Both the position numbers and the translations under genes were made by a program. The notes below the pieces were generated by a model. The model ran no database searches and was not told the origin of the DNA. It saw only the letters and a list, made by a program, of their open reading frames with translations. Shown one piece after another: positions 12,438-19,834 of a DNA stretch of 24,123 nt; position 1 is the first letter of the stretch, and the number at the start of each line of letters is the position of its first letter. The DNA comes from a virus, in the IMG/VR virus record IMGVR_UViG_3300030329_004562, positions 1-24,123 of that record; one strand, written 5' to 3'.

Positions 12438-12761
12438 TTAGTTAAAGATTTTGTTAATAACTAATGCCTGATTTCCTCTTTGATGAACCTGAACATAACA
12501 GTTATAAGAATTCATCTTCAAACCTGACTTTTTGCAAGTGCTTTGATTGTAAACTAATTGCAACCTAGTTTCTCCATTCTCATATTGGAGTAAGTCTTTT
12601 AGTCTACTCAAAACAGAGTCAATGAACTCAGGAGAACCTGTGATCCGAATTCCATCTTGATCATAAGTGCTCCCCGTGTGCTTGTAAGGAACTGGAACGG
12701 GTTTGAGTGCTTGATTTGTCTCAAGTTTGTTCCAGTGATTGAGTGCTTGATTCTTTCTCAT
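12438..12761 (-). CDS. Conserved phage/plasmid hypothetical protein
   Basis: The protein has 107 aa, preceded by AGGAGACAGAATG. The central part DGIRITGSPEFIDSVLSRLK then LLQYENGETRLQLVYNQ looks like an RRM-like beta-alpha-beta fold. From memory, similar sequences are common, unnamed, in plasmids and phages alongside the other genes of this operon. A role in DNA or RNA binding is possible but not shown. It is the last gene before the terminator. Confidence 0.58.
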   Translation of the reverse strand: MRKNQALNHWNKLETNQALKPVPVPYKHTGSTYDQDGIRITGSPEFIDSVLSRLKDLLQYENGETRLQLVYNQSTCKKSGLKMNSYNCYVQVHQRGNQALVINKIFN

Positions 12762-12842
12762 TCTGTCTCCTGATTAAGTTTAAAGATGATCCACAATAGA
12801 TCATCATCAAGAGCACTCAAAAAGAATGCTCTTTGTGATGAG

Positions 12843-13472
12843 CTATTCTGTTTTTATAGGCCTGAAATAAAGATCAAATTTCATGTAAAATTGACTTTGT
12901 TCAGACTGTTTGAAAATGAAATGATTTGATTCTAAAAAAGACTGATTCATATTTTTAAATATTTTAACTGGATCATCATCTTGTCCATGATGAAAACCAC
13001 TCTCATAGTGCTCATCATTCAGGACTTTAAAACAGTGCTTTTCCAGTTCAAAGTTATCGATTTGCAAGAGCCTGAAATTAACACTGTCTTTTTCTGGATT
13101 TATTTCATTTCCTTTGATCACAAAGTCTTCAATCAAAGTTTCCTGCAGTCCTGCATTCTCACTGATACAATCAAAACAGACTGTTTCACATTCATTGAAT
13201 AAGTGATAATAGGGCTGCCACTGGTAGCAATCAGGAGAAGTCCTGATAGCTTTGTTACAATCACAACACTGATACCACTCATCAGACCATTCAATCATGA
13301 AGTTTTCTTCAATCTGATCCATGACTTCCTGATCTTTCACTTGATTCCAATTAGCGAAAAAGATCTCCTCTTTTCCTTCATCAAGTGAATATCCCGGTTC
13401 ACTGTATTCATGGCTCATTTCATACCAGTCCAAGTTATCTTCAATCCAAGTTTTTAGCTCTGTTCTGTTCAT
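12843..13472 (-). CDS. Acidic zinc-binding protein, conserved hypothetical
   Basis: The protein has 209 aa. A zinc site is likely: YQCCDCNKAIRTSPDCYQWQ (residues about 68-87), then CETVCFDCI (about 95-103). This C-x2-C...C-x2-C-type arrangement with the phrase RTSPDSYxWQP is, from memory, found in plasmid and phage proteins of unknown function. The N-terminus is strongly acidic (WIEDNLDWYEMSHEYSEPGY). The ribosome site is AGGAGACAGAA. The second half is less conserved and rich in F, N and D. It could be an adaptor or inhibitor; no enzyme motif was seen. Confidence 0.6.
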   Translation of the reverse strand: MNRTELKTWIEDNLDWYEMSHEYSEPGYSLDEGKEEIFFANWNQVKDQEVMDQIEENFMIEWSDEWYQCCDCNKAIRTSPDCYQWQPYYHLFNECETVCFDCISENAGLQETLIEDFVIKGNEINPEKDSVNFRLLQIDNFELEKHCFKVLNDEHYESGFHHGQDDDPVKIFKNMNQSFLESNHFIFKQSEQSQFYMKFDLYFRPIKTE

Positions 13473-13484
13473 TTCTGTCTCCTG

Positions 13485-13694
13485 TTAAGAATTAGTTGGG
13501 TTTAAACTACCAATCACTGCATAAAGATTCATGATTGCCCTGCTCTTTCTTGTCTTCCCTACATTCCAGAGTAAGTTTCCATAATCTCCAAGAGCCTCAA
13601 GTATGTCTTCCTCAAGCTCTGGCAGGTTTTCTTCTAAGGTTTTAACATCTGGATCTTGGAATTTTTCAAGTGAATACTTTTCATAAATGTTCAT
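13485..13694 (-). CDS. Small acidic protein of the leftward operon
   Basis: The protein has 69 aa, with the AGGAGACAGAA ribosome site. It is acidic and helical (VKTLEENLPELEEDILEALG), then GNLLWNVGKTRKSRAIMNLY. It lies 12 nt upstream of the next gene in the operon. No family was recognised. Confidence 0.52.
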   Translation of the reverse strand: MNIYEKYSLEKFQDPDVKTLEENLPELEEDILEALGDYGNLLWNVGKTRKSRAIMNLYAVIGSLNPTNS

Positions 13695-13787
13695 TTCTGT
13701 CTCCTGAAATACTGGATTATTGAGGTGAGAAGACTCTCTCTCTTTAGTCTTCTCATTTTTCGTTTGCGGTCTATGAAGTCAGTCATG

Positions 13788-14096
13788 TTAAAAGTCCTGA
13801 ATGATTAGACTTTCAGAGTCTTCAATCTCTATGACTGTGGTGTAGTCTCTCAGGTCATCGATATCTGTGAAGTCATGGGAGCATGAATAGTAGTCTCTGA
13901 TTTCCTCAAAATTTTCATACTCTGAATACTCACAACACAGAGCAATGACATCTAATTCAATCGGTTCTCCAATGTCTTCTGATAAGTCATCAAGATAATC
14001 GTAAAGTGCTTTCAGTCCTTCATAACTGAAATTCTCAGGTCTGACTTGCCTGAATGCTTCTGCGAAACTGTATTCGTTTACTGTGTCAATAATCAT
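13788..14096 (-). CDS. Strongly acidic protein, possible DNA mimic
   Basis: The protein has 102 aa with 29 D/E and only five K/R, a net charge near -24. The core FSYEGLKALYDYLDDLSEDI, then PIELDVIALCCEYSEYENFE, and an ending TTVIEIEDSESLIIQDF, is a pattern I recall from many phage and mobile-element hypothetical proteins. Its size and charge resemble DNA-mimic inhibitors of restriction enzymes, but there is no sequence match to Ocr or ArdA that I can see. The start overlaps the previous stop (ATGA), and the leader is AGGAGACAAA. Confidence 0.62.
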   Translation of the reverse strand: MIIDTVNEYSFAEAFRQVRPENFSYEGLKALYDYLDDLSEDIGEPIELDVIALCCEYSEYENFEEIRDYYSCSHDFTDIDDLRDYTTVIEIEDSESLIIQDF

Positions 14097-14275
14097 TTTG
14101 TCTCCTGTGTTTTGAGGTCTTGGATGAGTGCTCCAATGGCTATGCTTGGAGCAAGGATGAAATTGACTGCTAACATCATCAGAGCAAAATCAGGTTTGAT
14201 CAGACATGCAAAGCAGAGAATTAAACCGATGATCAGGAAAAATACTGGAAGGTAAAGTGCTTCAAAGTATTTCAT
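14093..14275 (-). CDS. Small two-helix membrane protein
   Basis: The protein has 60 aa from ATG 14275, chosen because AGGAGACAGA lies just upstream; a longer open frame exists but runs through the promoter. Two hydrophobic segments are clear: FEALYLPVFFLIIGLILCFA and ALMMLAVNFILAPSIAIGAL. The tail DLKTQETK is cytoplasmic-like. It is the first gene of the leftward operon and overlaps the next start. Possible roles are superinfection exclusion or membrane anchoring; no family match was recognised. Confidence 0.58.
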   Translation of the reverse strand: MKYFEALYLPVFFLIIGLILCFACLIKPDFALMMLAVNFILAPSIAIGALIQDLKTQETK

Positions 14276-14303
14276 TCTGTCTCCTATATTGAGTTGATTA
14301 ATC

Positions 14304-14355
14304 ATCAGAGTTATTTCTGATAGTATTATTCTACTCTGCTTATGTTGCATGTCAA
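14304..14355 (-). promoter_or_regulatory. Leftward promoter of the accessory operon with leader palindrome
   Basis: On the - strand, TTGACA (14355-14350) and TAGAAT (14333-14328) are 16 bp apart, a near-consensus sigma70 promoter. About ten bases downstream a palindrome ATCAGA-N6-TCTGAT (14304-14321) lies at the likely transcription start, suitable as an operator. The leader then leads to the AGGAGACAGA site of the first gene. Confidence 0.68.
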
Positions 14356-14398
14356 GCACAAAACGCACAGAAAAGTGAAGAAAGTGAAAAAAATTCTC

Positions 14399-14499
14399 TT
14401 GACTGCAAAAAAAGTGAATGCTCAAATCAAACACAGTGAGCACAAAAAGCATAGGTCTATGCATTTATACCTATGCATCACTCGCATCATTTGCATAGG
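14399..14499 (+). promoter_or_regulatory. Late rightward promoter and GCATAG operator cluster
   Basis: A possible promoter is TTGACT (14399-14404) with TCAAAT (14422-14427) at 17-bp spacing; the -10 is weak. Downstream, the hexamer GCATAG or its complement occurs four times in 51 bp: GCATAG-gt-CTATGC (14449-14462), CCTATGC (14470-14476) and GCATAGG (14493-14499). The last copy abuts the start of the small terminase gene. This looks like a cluster of binding sites for a regulator of the packaging operon, perhaps the terminase small subunit itself, or part of a packaging site. Confidence 0.5.
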
Positions 14500-14501
14500 A
14501 T

Positions 14502-14993
14502 ATGGAGACAATTGAGGGTATGAGTTCAGCGGAAGTGATTGAATCAGAGAGAAAACCGCAGAAAACAGGACGCAAACGGTTTGAGATCACCCCGTCTGTC
14601 TTGGAGCAAGTGGAGAAATATTCGGGTTTTGGATTCAATATCTCACAAATTGCCACTGTGCTTGGAGTGGATGAACGGACAGTTTATGCTAAGAAAGCAG
14701 CCTTCTCTCAGTTTGATCAGGCTATTAAAAAAGGAAGACTCTCAGCCATTGGCAAAGTCTCCAATGCTCTTTTCGATTCTGCTATTTCTGGGAACATCAC
14801 TGCACAAATCTTTTACCTCAAAAACCGTGCTCCTGAAATGTACCAGGACGTGATTCAAAACAAGTTCACGGTTGAAGCAATCCACAAGCTCTCTGATACT
14901 CAACTCTTGGATGAAATCCGCAAAGACTCTGACATATCCTCTCAGGTCTCAGGAGTGCTGCCCATGCAGTCCCAGTCTCAGTCCCAAGAGTAA
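14502..14993 (+). CDS. terS: Terminase small subunit
   Basis: The protein has 163 aa. Residues about 25-70 form a helix-turn-helix (VLEQVEKYSGFGFNISQIAT, VLGVDERTVYAKK), then FDQAIKKGRLSAIGKVSNAL and the oligomerisation stretch NITAQIFYLKNRAPEMY, a pattern typical of small terminase subunits. The tail is rich in Q and S. The subunit recognises the packaging site and regulates TerL. The large subunit is 1.3 kb downstream. The ribosome site is poor, with a GCATAG operator copy at the start; an internal ATG at 14520 is an alternative start. Confidence 0.78.
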   Translation: METIEGMSSAEVIESERKPQKTGRKRFEITPSVLEQVEKYSGFGFNISQIATVLGVDERTVYAKKAAFSQFDQAIKKGRLSAIGKVSNALFDSAISGNITAQIFYLKNRAPEMYQDVIQNKFTVEAIHKLSDTQLLDEIRKDSDISSQVSGVLPMQSQSQSQE

Positions 14994-14995
14994 GC

Positions 14996-15508
14996 ATGAT
15001 GGAAGCAGAAGCAGTGATCGGAACGGATCAGAGAGAACCTGCACAAGATTCTGAATCTGTTGAGGAGTCTGTTTGGATCAGATCTGAGAGATCAGGAGAC
15101 AGAAACCTTATTCTCTCATCCTGGCTGCGAAGTGCTCTGCAGTTCCCAATCTGGCACGAAGGCAGGATCGGATCTCCATCGATCAACCTACCCCCCGGTG
15201 GGGGTACCCCCCTCTACTCCGCACACCAGTCAATCCTAAAAAAAATATTAGACCGCAGTCTAGTCTTAGTGGCCTCAGACCCGGAGGAGGAGGATCATGT
15301 CTTTGGGTACTGTGTCTTTGAGGAGGATTGTCTGCACTGGGTGTATGTGAAGAAGGATTTGCGGAGGATGGGATTGGGTACTTATTTAATAAGCAGGAGT
15401 GGGCTATCTGGAGACGTTTTGGAGGTATCACACAGGACCCCTGCCTTGAATCATTTTAAGGACAGGAAGTTTGTCTGGAACCCTTACAGGATGATGTTAT
15501 TTGAGTGA
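14996..15508 (+). CDS. GNAT-like N-acetyltransferase domain protein
   Basis: The protein has 170 aa. The N-terminal 80 residues look variable. The core is GNAT-like: FGYCVFEEDCLHWVYVKKDL, then RRMGLGTYLI, where R-x-x-G-x-G/A binds acetyl-CoA. A short end ALNHFKDRKFVWNPYR follows. Similar proteins sit beside terminase genes in phages. The target is unknown. The enzyme could modify a phage or host protein, or could be a structural relative. Confidence 0.6.
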   Translation: MMEAEAVIGTDQREPAQDSESVEESVWIRSERSGDRNLILSSWLRSALQFPIWHEGRIGSPSINLPPGGGTPLYSAHQSILKKILDRSLVLVASDPEEEDHVFGYCVFEEDCLHWVYVKKDLRRMGLGTYLISRSGLSGDVLEVSHRTPALNHFKDRKFVWNPYRMMLFE

Positions 15509-15710
15509 CCGCACCCGTGAGATGGTATTGGAGTATTTTGCAATGGTGGATGCCATCCGGGATGAGGAGCAGGATTATCAACTAAGAAAAAGAGGTTGGG
15601 TATATGAAGATAGAGATGATCATCATGGAGAAGGCGGTAAATCTTCCCGGTTTGGACAATGGGAGGGGATTAAGCCAGACGGACCATGGGGTATTGATGG
15701 AGTACAGTGA
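15501..15710 (+). CDS. Small hypothetical protein between GNAT and TerL
   Basis: The protein has 69 aa if it starts at TTG 15501, which overlaps the previous stop; ATG 15522 would give 62 aa. The sequence MVLEYFAMVDAIRDEEQDYQ followed by LRKRGWVYEDRDD is acidic and partly helical, and the C-terminal half is Gly- and Trp-rich. The 3' part overlaps the next ORF by 107 nt in another frame, so one of the two may be shorter than shown. No family was recognised. Confidence 0.42.
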   Translation: MSDRTREMVLEYFAMVDAIRDEEQDYQLRKRGWVYEDRDDHHGEGGKSSRFGQWEGIKPDGPWGIDGVQ

Positions 15711-15954
15711 TGGGTTTGTGAAGGTGTATGGAGCACCCGTGAAGATGGATGGGAGGTTAGTGAATTATATGATCCCGGTGGGGAACATTTTGATGATGGA
15801 GACAGAGGATGCCTACAAAGCCCGTAGCAAAGAAGAAGAGAAGTACGAAAAACGACTTGGGGTTCAGTCCTCAGCAAAGGGCGTTGTTGGAGCAGATGTT
15901 GTTCCGAAGTCGGGAAAAGCAAAGAAAGCAGGAGGAGCTAAGGCTAAAGGGTGA
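15604..15954 (+). CDS. Hypothetical protein overlapping the TerL start
   Basis: The protein has 116 aa from ATG 15604; ATGs at 15625 and 15697 are alternatives with similarly weak ribosome sites. The middle reads as a compact beta-rich domain (SDGFVKVYGAPVKMDGRLVN, YMIPVGNILMMETED), and the tail is a Lys/Gly/Ala-rich stretch (KSGKAKKAGGAKAKG) typical of disordered nucleic-acid-binding tails. The last 146 nt overlap the N-terminal region of TerL. Both frames look plausible. Confidence 0.48.
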   Translation: MKIEMIIMEKAVNLPGLDNGRGLSQTDHGVLMEYSDGFVKVYGAPVKMDGRLVNYMIPVGNILMMETEDAYKARSKEEEKYEKRLGVQSSAKGVVGADVVPKSGKAKKAGGAKAKG

Positions 15955-17323
15955 GGGGTTACAGAGGAGTCTGTTTCCTTCCCAGACGGGGTTTTTGGGA
16001 GATGGTAGGAAGAAGAAGTTAGCACGATGTTCAAGGAGAGCAGGGAAGACACATTTGGCAGCAGTGGGGTTATTGACTGCAGCAATCTCGACTCCGGGGA
16101 TCATGTGTCCTTACATCACTCTGAGCATCAAGAATGCGAGGAGGATTTTGTGGAACACGTTGGGAGAGATGGACAGGGCCTTTGGGTTGGATTTGGAGTT
16201 CAGGCAGAACGATCTGACAGTGAAGCTGTCGAATGGGAGCAGTATTGTGTTGGGGGGTGCACAGGACAGGGATGAGGTGGACAAGTGGAGAGGACCGAAG
16301 TATTCGTTGTGTGTGATAGACGAAGCACAGAGTATGAGGACCTCGATCTTACACACGTTGATAGAGGATGTCTTGGAACCTGCGACTTTGGACTTGGACG
16401 GGAGTATATGGATGTTTGGAACCCCGAATGCTTCCAGTTCTGGGTATTTTTATGATGCAGATGTTTTTGAAGCATCGTCTTGGAGTAGGCACAACTGGAC
16501 GTTACTGGACAACCCTCATCTTCCTGGAGCACGGGATTGGTTGGAGAGGAGGAAGGAGGAGAACAGTTGGAGTAATGAGACCCCGATATACAGGAGGGAG
16601 TATCTTGGAGAGTGGACAAGGGATGAAGAGAGCATGGTTTACAGGTTCAGTGTTGAGAAGAACTTGGTGGAAGCAGACTTGGAGGAGAATCACTGGGATT
16701 TCGTACTCGGAGTGGATTTGGGATATGAGGATAGCACTGCTTTCGTGGTCTTTGCGTTTTCAGAAGATGTGCCAGAGGTGTACTGCGTACATGCCGAAAA
16801 GGCTTCACATCTCACCATTGCAGAAATTGCGGAGAAGGTTAAGAGGTTGGAAGAAAGGTTCCAGTTCGTGAGGAGTGTCGTAGACACCGGGGGTCTCGGT
16901 AAGATGGTTTGTGAGGAGATGAACAAGCGTTTTGAGTTGAATCTGTTCCCTGCAGAGAAGTCGAGGAAGTTGGATCACATACGGTTGATGAACAGTGACT
17001 TTGAGAGGGGAAGAATTCAGATCTGCCATGGTCCGAAGACGGAGCAGTATGTGGATGAGTTGGTGTTATTGGAGTGGGATCAGAACCAGATGGAGAAGGG
17101 CAGGTTCATTGAGAATGAGAACAATGAGAACCACTGTTGTGATGCAGCACTCTATGCATGGAGGGAAGCACTGCACTACCTCCACAGGGAGCAGGTTCCA
17201 AAGCCTGAGTTTGGAAGTACCGGGTATTTTGATCAGTTGGAGAAGGAGATGGAGAGGGACATGATTGCCAAGGTCCAGAGGGTGGAGGATGCAGAGGAGT
17301 TGGAGTGGTGGGAGGTGAATTGA
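15809..17323 (+). CDS. terL: Terminase large subunit
   Basis: The protein has 504 aa; the start is supported by GGAG eight bases before ATG 15809. ATPase domain: Walker A CSRRAGKT (74-81), Walker B LCVIDEA (167-173), coupling motif FGTPN (203-207). Nuclease domain: D303 in LGVDLGYEDST, D359 in VVDTGG, D445 in CCDAALYAW, the three metal ligands of the RNase H fold. It powers DNA packaging into the procapsid through the portal and cuts the DNA. The first 50 residues are basic and overlap the preceding ORF. Confidence 0.93.
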   Translation: MPTKPVAKKKRSTKNDLGFSPQQRALLEQMLFRSREKQRKQEELRLKGEGLQRSLFPSQTGFLGDGRKKKLARCSRRAGKTHLAAVGLLTAAISTPGIMCPYITLSIKNARRILWNTLGEMDRAFGLDLEFRQNDLTVKLSNGSSIVLGGAQDRDEVDKWRGPKYSLCVIDEAQSMRTSILHTLIEDVLEPATLDLDGSIWMFGTPNASSSGYFYDADVFEASSWSRHNWTLLDNPHLPGARDWLERRKEENSWSNETPIYRREYLGEWTRDEESMVYRFSVEKNLVEADLEENHWDFVLGVDLGYEDSTAFVVFAFSEDVPEVYCVHAEKASHLTIAEIAEKVKRLEERFQFVRSVVDTGGLGKMVCEEMNKRFELNLFPAEKSRKLDHIRLMNSDFERGRIQICHGPKTEQYVDELVLLEWDQNQMEKGRFIENENNENHCCDAALYAWREALHYLHREQVPKPEFGSTGYFDQLEKEMERDMIAKVQRVEDAEELEWWEVN

Positions 17324-17604
17324 CCAAGGAAGAGTATCTGGACAGTTTGAAGGACATTGTAGGAAAGAAATGGTATTCCACAGATGATAATAGAAAGATC
17401 TTCATCACCATTGACAAGTCTCACTATGAACAACCTTGGTTGGTAAGTATTGCACAGGAGGGCAGTCCTCCACGGAATGATTTGGTGGTGAGAGGGTTGC
17501 CTTATGATTTTACAAGTGTTTGGTTTCGGGGCCGTGAAATCAGAAGTATTGACAAAGCAAAAAGATTAACTCAATTAGCGAGGGACTATGCCGGGATATC
17601 ATAA
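17305..17604 (+). CDS. Small hypothetical protein after TerL
   Basis: The protein has 99 aa, starting at GTG 17305 after AGGAG; TTG 17320 is an alternative. It overlaps the TerL end by 19 nt. The sequence KKWYSTDDNRKIFITIDKSH then QPWLVSIAQEGSPPRNDLVV, VWFRGREIRSIDKAKRLTQL suggests a small beta-rich fold with a final helix. No family was recognised. Its position between TerL and portal is typical of small phage ORFs of unknown role. Confidence 0.48.
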   Translation: MVGGELTKEEYLDSLKDIVGKKWYSTDDNRKIFITIDKSHYEQPWLVSIAQEGSPPRNDLVVRGLPYDFTSVWFRGREIRSIDKAKRLTQLARDYAGIS

Positions 17605-17635
17605 GAAGAAGAAGGGTAAGGGGAAGAAGAAGTGA
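17588..17635 (+). CDS. Tiny lysine-rich peptide
   Basis: The peptide has 15 aa, MPGYHKKKKGKGKKK, with nine Lys. Its start lies inside the end of the preceding gene, and its stop overlaps the next start (GTGA). No clear ribosome site is seen. Comparable tiny MPG-x-Y/H-KKK peptides are, from memory, present in the same head-gene position in other environmental phages, but they are usually left unannotated. It may be translated through coupling, and its charge would allow binding to DNA or to the acidic scaffold. Confidence 0.38.
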   Translation: MPGYHKKKKGKGKKK

Positions 17636-17793
17636 GTTGGGATGGAGAGGATTATGTTTTGTTGGGGAAGATCTGTTCCCTTTTAGAGAGGATTGCAGAT
17701 GCACTGGAAGAGAGGAATTACTGTGAGCATGGATATAATGTAAACAAGAACCCTGATGACATAGAAGAATGTTTGGAAGAGAAGAGAAACTGA
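17632..17793 (+). CDS. Small helical protein before the portal
   Basis: The protein has 53 aa from GTG 17632, with AAGGGGAAG upstream. It overlaps the tiny lysine-rich ORF by four bases and the next gene by 25 bases. The sequence DYVLLGKICSLLERIADALE is an amphipathic helix; the end is acidic and contains three cysteines in total. No family was recognised. Confidence 0.45.
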   Translation: MSWDGEDYVLLGKICSLLERIADALEERNYCEHGYNVNKNPDDIEECLEEKRN

Positions 17794-17993
17794 TCCTCAG
17801 AGATGAGATGAATCTGAGGGAGATCCGTGAGATGGTGACGTTTCTGAAGGACAGTGGAGTCAAGACCTTTGAGGGAATGGGAATTTGTGTGGAGTTTAAT
17901 CCTGAGATGGAAGTTCAGGAGATCCGTCCACCGATGGAGGGTCAGAGGGACCCTCTGGAGAGTGATATGATAACCTCACATTTTAGAAGCTGA
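17769..17993 (+). CDS. Small hypothetical protein upstream of the portal
   Basis: The protein has 74 aa from ATG 17769; ATG 17808 would give 61 aa starting MNLREIREMVTFLKDSGV, which looks like a natural beginning. The latter half FEGMGICVEFNPEMEV reads as a short beta hairpin. Its stop overlaps the portal start by one base. Similar short helix-then-hairpin ORFs precede portal genes in phages; the function is unknown. Confidence 0.5.
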   Translation: MFGREEKLILRDEMNLREIREMVTFLKDSGVKTFEGMGICVEFNPEMEVQEIRPPMEGQRDPLESDMITSHFRS

Positions 17994-19834
17994 TGTTCTG
18001 GTGGGAATCGGAGATAGATGATTGTCATGATGAGTTGATGGGAGTAGTCCATGAACTCAACGACACGCATTATGACAGGATGGTGTCCAATCTGGAGCAT
18101 CTGAAGGTGTATTCTCAGAGGAGGTATGATCTTCAGGACTTCAGGCAGGGTGTGGTGAAGAGTGCTTCTTATGCACTGGACCGCAGAGATGACCTGAGAA
18201 TGAGGTTGAATGTCACTCAGAGCATGATTGACACGATCACTTCCAAGATTGGGAAGAATCGGCCCCGTCCGATGTACCTGACAGAGGGTGGAGACTACGC
18301 TTTGAGGACAAAGGCGAAGATGATGGGCAGGATGATGGAGGGATTGTTCCTTCAGACGAAGCTTTATGATGTCATGCCCAAGATTTTCCAGGATTCCTGC
18401 ATTTTTGACCTTGGAGTACTCAAGATTTACCGTGAAAGTGACAAAATTGAGGTAGAAAGGGTCTTTGCAAACGAAATATTGTGGGATTTGGATGATGCCC
18501 TGTATGGGTCTCCACAGTCCTTATATCAGGTAAAAAAGGTCCATAAAACGTATCTTTTGGACCGTTTTTCGGGGTTTTCGTCTCAGATCAACAATCTGGC
18601 AAGCGGAAAGCAGGATGAGACTCCTGATTCAGACTTAATTGAGGTTGTAGAAGCATGGCACTTGCCCACTTCAGAGGAATCTGGTGATGGCAGACATGTG
18701 ATCTGCATTGATGGTGTCACTTTGTTGGATGAGGACTATGAAAGGAGCATCTATCCGTTCCTGTTTCTCAAATGGAGTGATTCGATTGTAGGATTCAGTG
18801 GAATTTCCTTAGCAGAGCAACTGTATCCTGTCCAGAGGGAGATCAATGCACTGTGTATCAGGATTCAGCAGTCGATGCACCTTCTCAGTGTGCCGATGGT
18901 GTTCCTGCAGGCAGGGTCCAAGGTTGCCCCAAGTCACATCAGGAACCAGCCTGGAACCATCATCCATTACAATGGACAACCTCCCACGGTTTACACTCCA
19001 CAGGCAGTCCATCCAGAGGTCTTTGCTCATCTGGACAGACTGTATCAGAGGGCATACGAGATCTCAGGGATTTCAGAATTGTCTGCAACAGGAAAGAAAC
19101 CTGCAGGATTGGAATCAGGGGCTGCTCTCAGGATTTATCACGATATAGAAACAGAGAGATTCATCCTCATCGGAAGACGTTATGAATCTGCATTCATGAG
19201 TGCAGCAGAGCACTACTTTGACTTGGCAGAAGACATTGTGAAGGACCGTGGTTCGTTTCCTGTGAACACGACGTACCGAAGAGAGATGACCAAGGTGGAC
19301 TTCAATAAGATCCGCATGGCACGGGAGGAGTTCATCCTGGAACCGTATCCTGTCTCGATTCTCCCCTCCCTTCCTGCAGGAAAGCTTCAGACCATTCAGG
19401 AACTGATCAACATCGGGGTCATAGACAAAAAGGAGCAGATTACCAGACTGCTCGATTTCCCAGACCTCAATTCAGTGACACAGGTTTATGAAGCAGCAGA
19501 AGCAGATGTGGAGTGGAGGATCTCCAAGATTTTGGATGAGGGAGAGTATGTGGGGCCAGAACCGTACATGGATCTGAACTTAGCCAAGCAGAGGTTTCAG
19601 TTAGCATATCTGGAAGCAAGGCAGAAGGGAGTGGAACCTGAAAAGATTGCCCTCCTTGATGAGTTCATTGTTCAGACTCAGACCATGTTGAACCAAGCAC
19701 AGACACAGTTACCGCAGGGGCTTCCAGAATCACCTGCAGTTGCTTCTCCTGCAGGGGAGGCTCCTGCACCAACGGAGTTGATGCCAGAGATGCCTGAGAC
19801 TCCAGAAACCCCAGAATCGCCATTACCGATATGA
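17993..19834 (+). CDS. Portal protein
   Basis: The protein has 613 aa. Recognition is by length, position between terminase and scaffold genes, and portal-like segments: NVTQSMIDTITSKIGKNRPR, SDSIVGFSGISLAEQLYPVQ, REINALCIRIQQSMHLLSVP, and the GLESGAALRIYHDIETERF stretch typical of portal stem and crown. The C-terminus is Q/P/E-rich and disordered (PETPETPESPLPI). Twelve copies form the vertex channel through which TerL moves DNA and to which the tail attaches. The gene overlaps the scaffold start by four bases. Confidence 0.85.
   Translation: MFWWESEIDDCHDELMGVVHELNDTHYDRMVSNLEHLKVYSQRRYDLQDFRQGVVKSASYALDRRDDLRMRLNVTQSMIDTITSKIGKNRPRPMYLTEGGDYALRTKAKMMGRMMEGLFLQTKLYDVMPKIFQDSCIFDLGVLKIYRESDKIEVERVFANEILWDLDDALYGSPQSLYQVKKVHKTYLLDRFSGFSSQINNLASGKQDETPDSDLIEVVEAWHLPTSEESGDGRHVICIDGVTLLDEDYERSIYPFLFLKWSDSIVGFSGISLAEQLYPVQREINALCIRIQQSMHLLSVPMVFLQAGSKVAPSHIRNQPGTIIHYNGQPPTVYTPQAVHPEVFAHLDRLYQRAYEISGISELSATGKKPAGLESGAALRIYHDIETERFILIGRRYESAFMSAAEHYFDLAEDIVKDRGSFPVNTTYRREMTKVDFNKIRMAREEFILEPYPVSILPSLPAGKLQTIQELINIGVIDKKEQITRLLDFPDLNSVTQVYEAAEADVEWRISKILDEGEYVGPEPYMDLNLAKQRFQLAYLEARQKGVEPEKIALLDEFIVQTQTMLNQAQTQLPQGLPESPAVASPAGEAPAPTELMPEMPETPETPESPLPI

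Noticed and set aside
14276-14464. Extended N-terminus of the membrane protein up to 14464
   Set aside because: It would run through the leftward promoter and the leader palindrome; the AGGAGACAGA site before 14275 sets the start.
15864-17433. Multiple - strand ORFs across TerL
   Set aside because: They are Pro/Ser-rich shadows of the purine-rich coding strand of TerL without family features.
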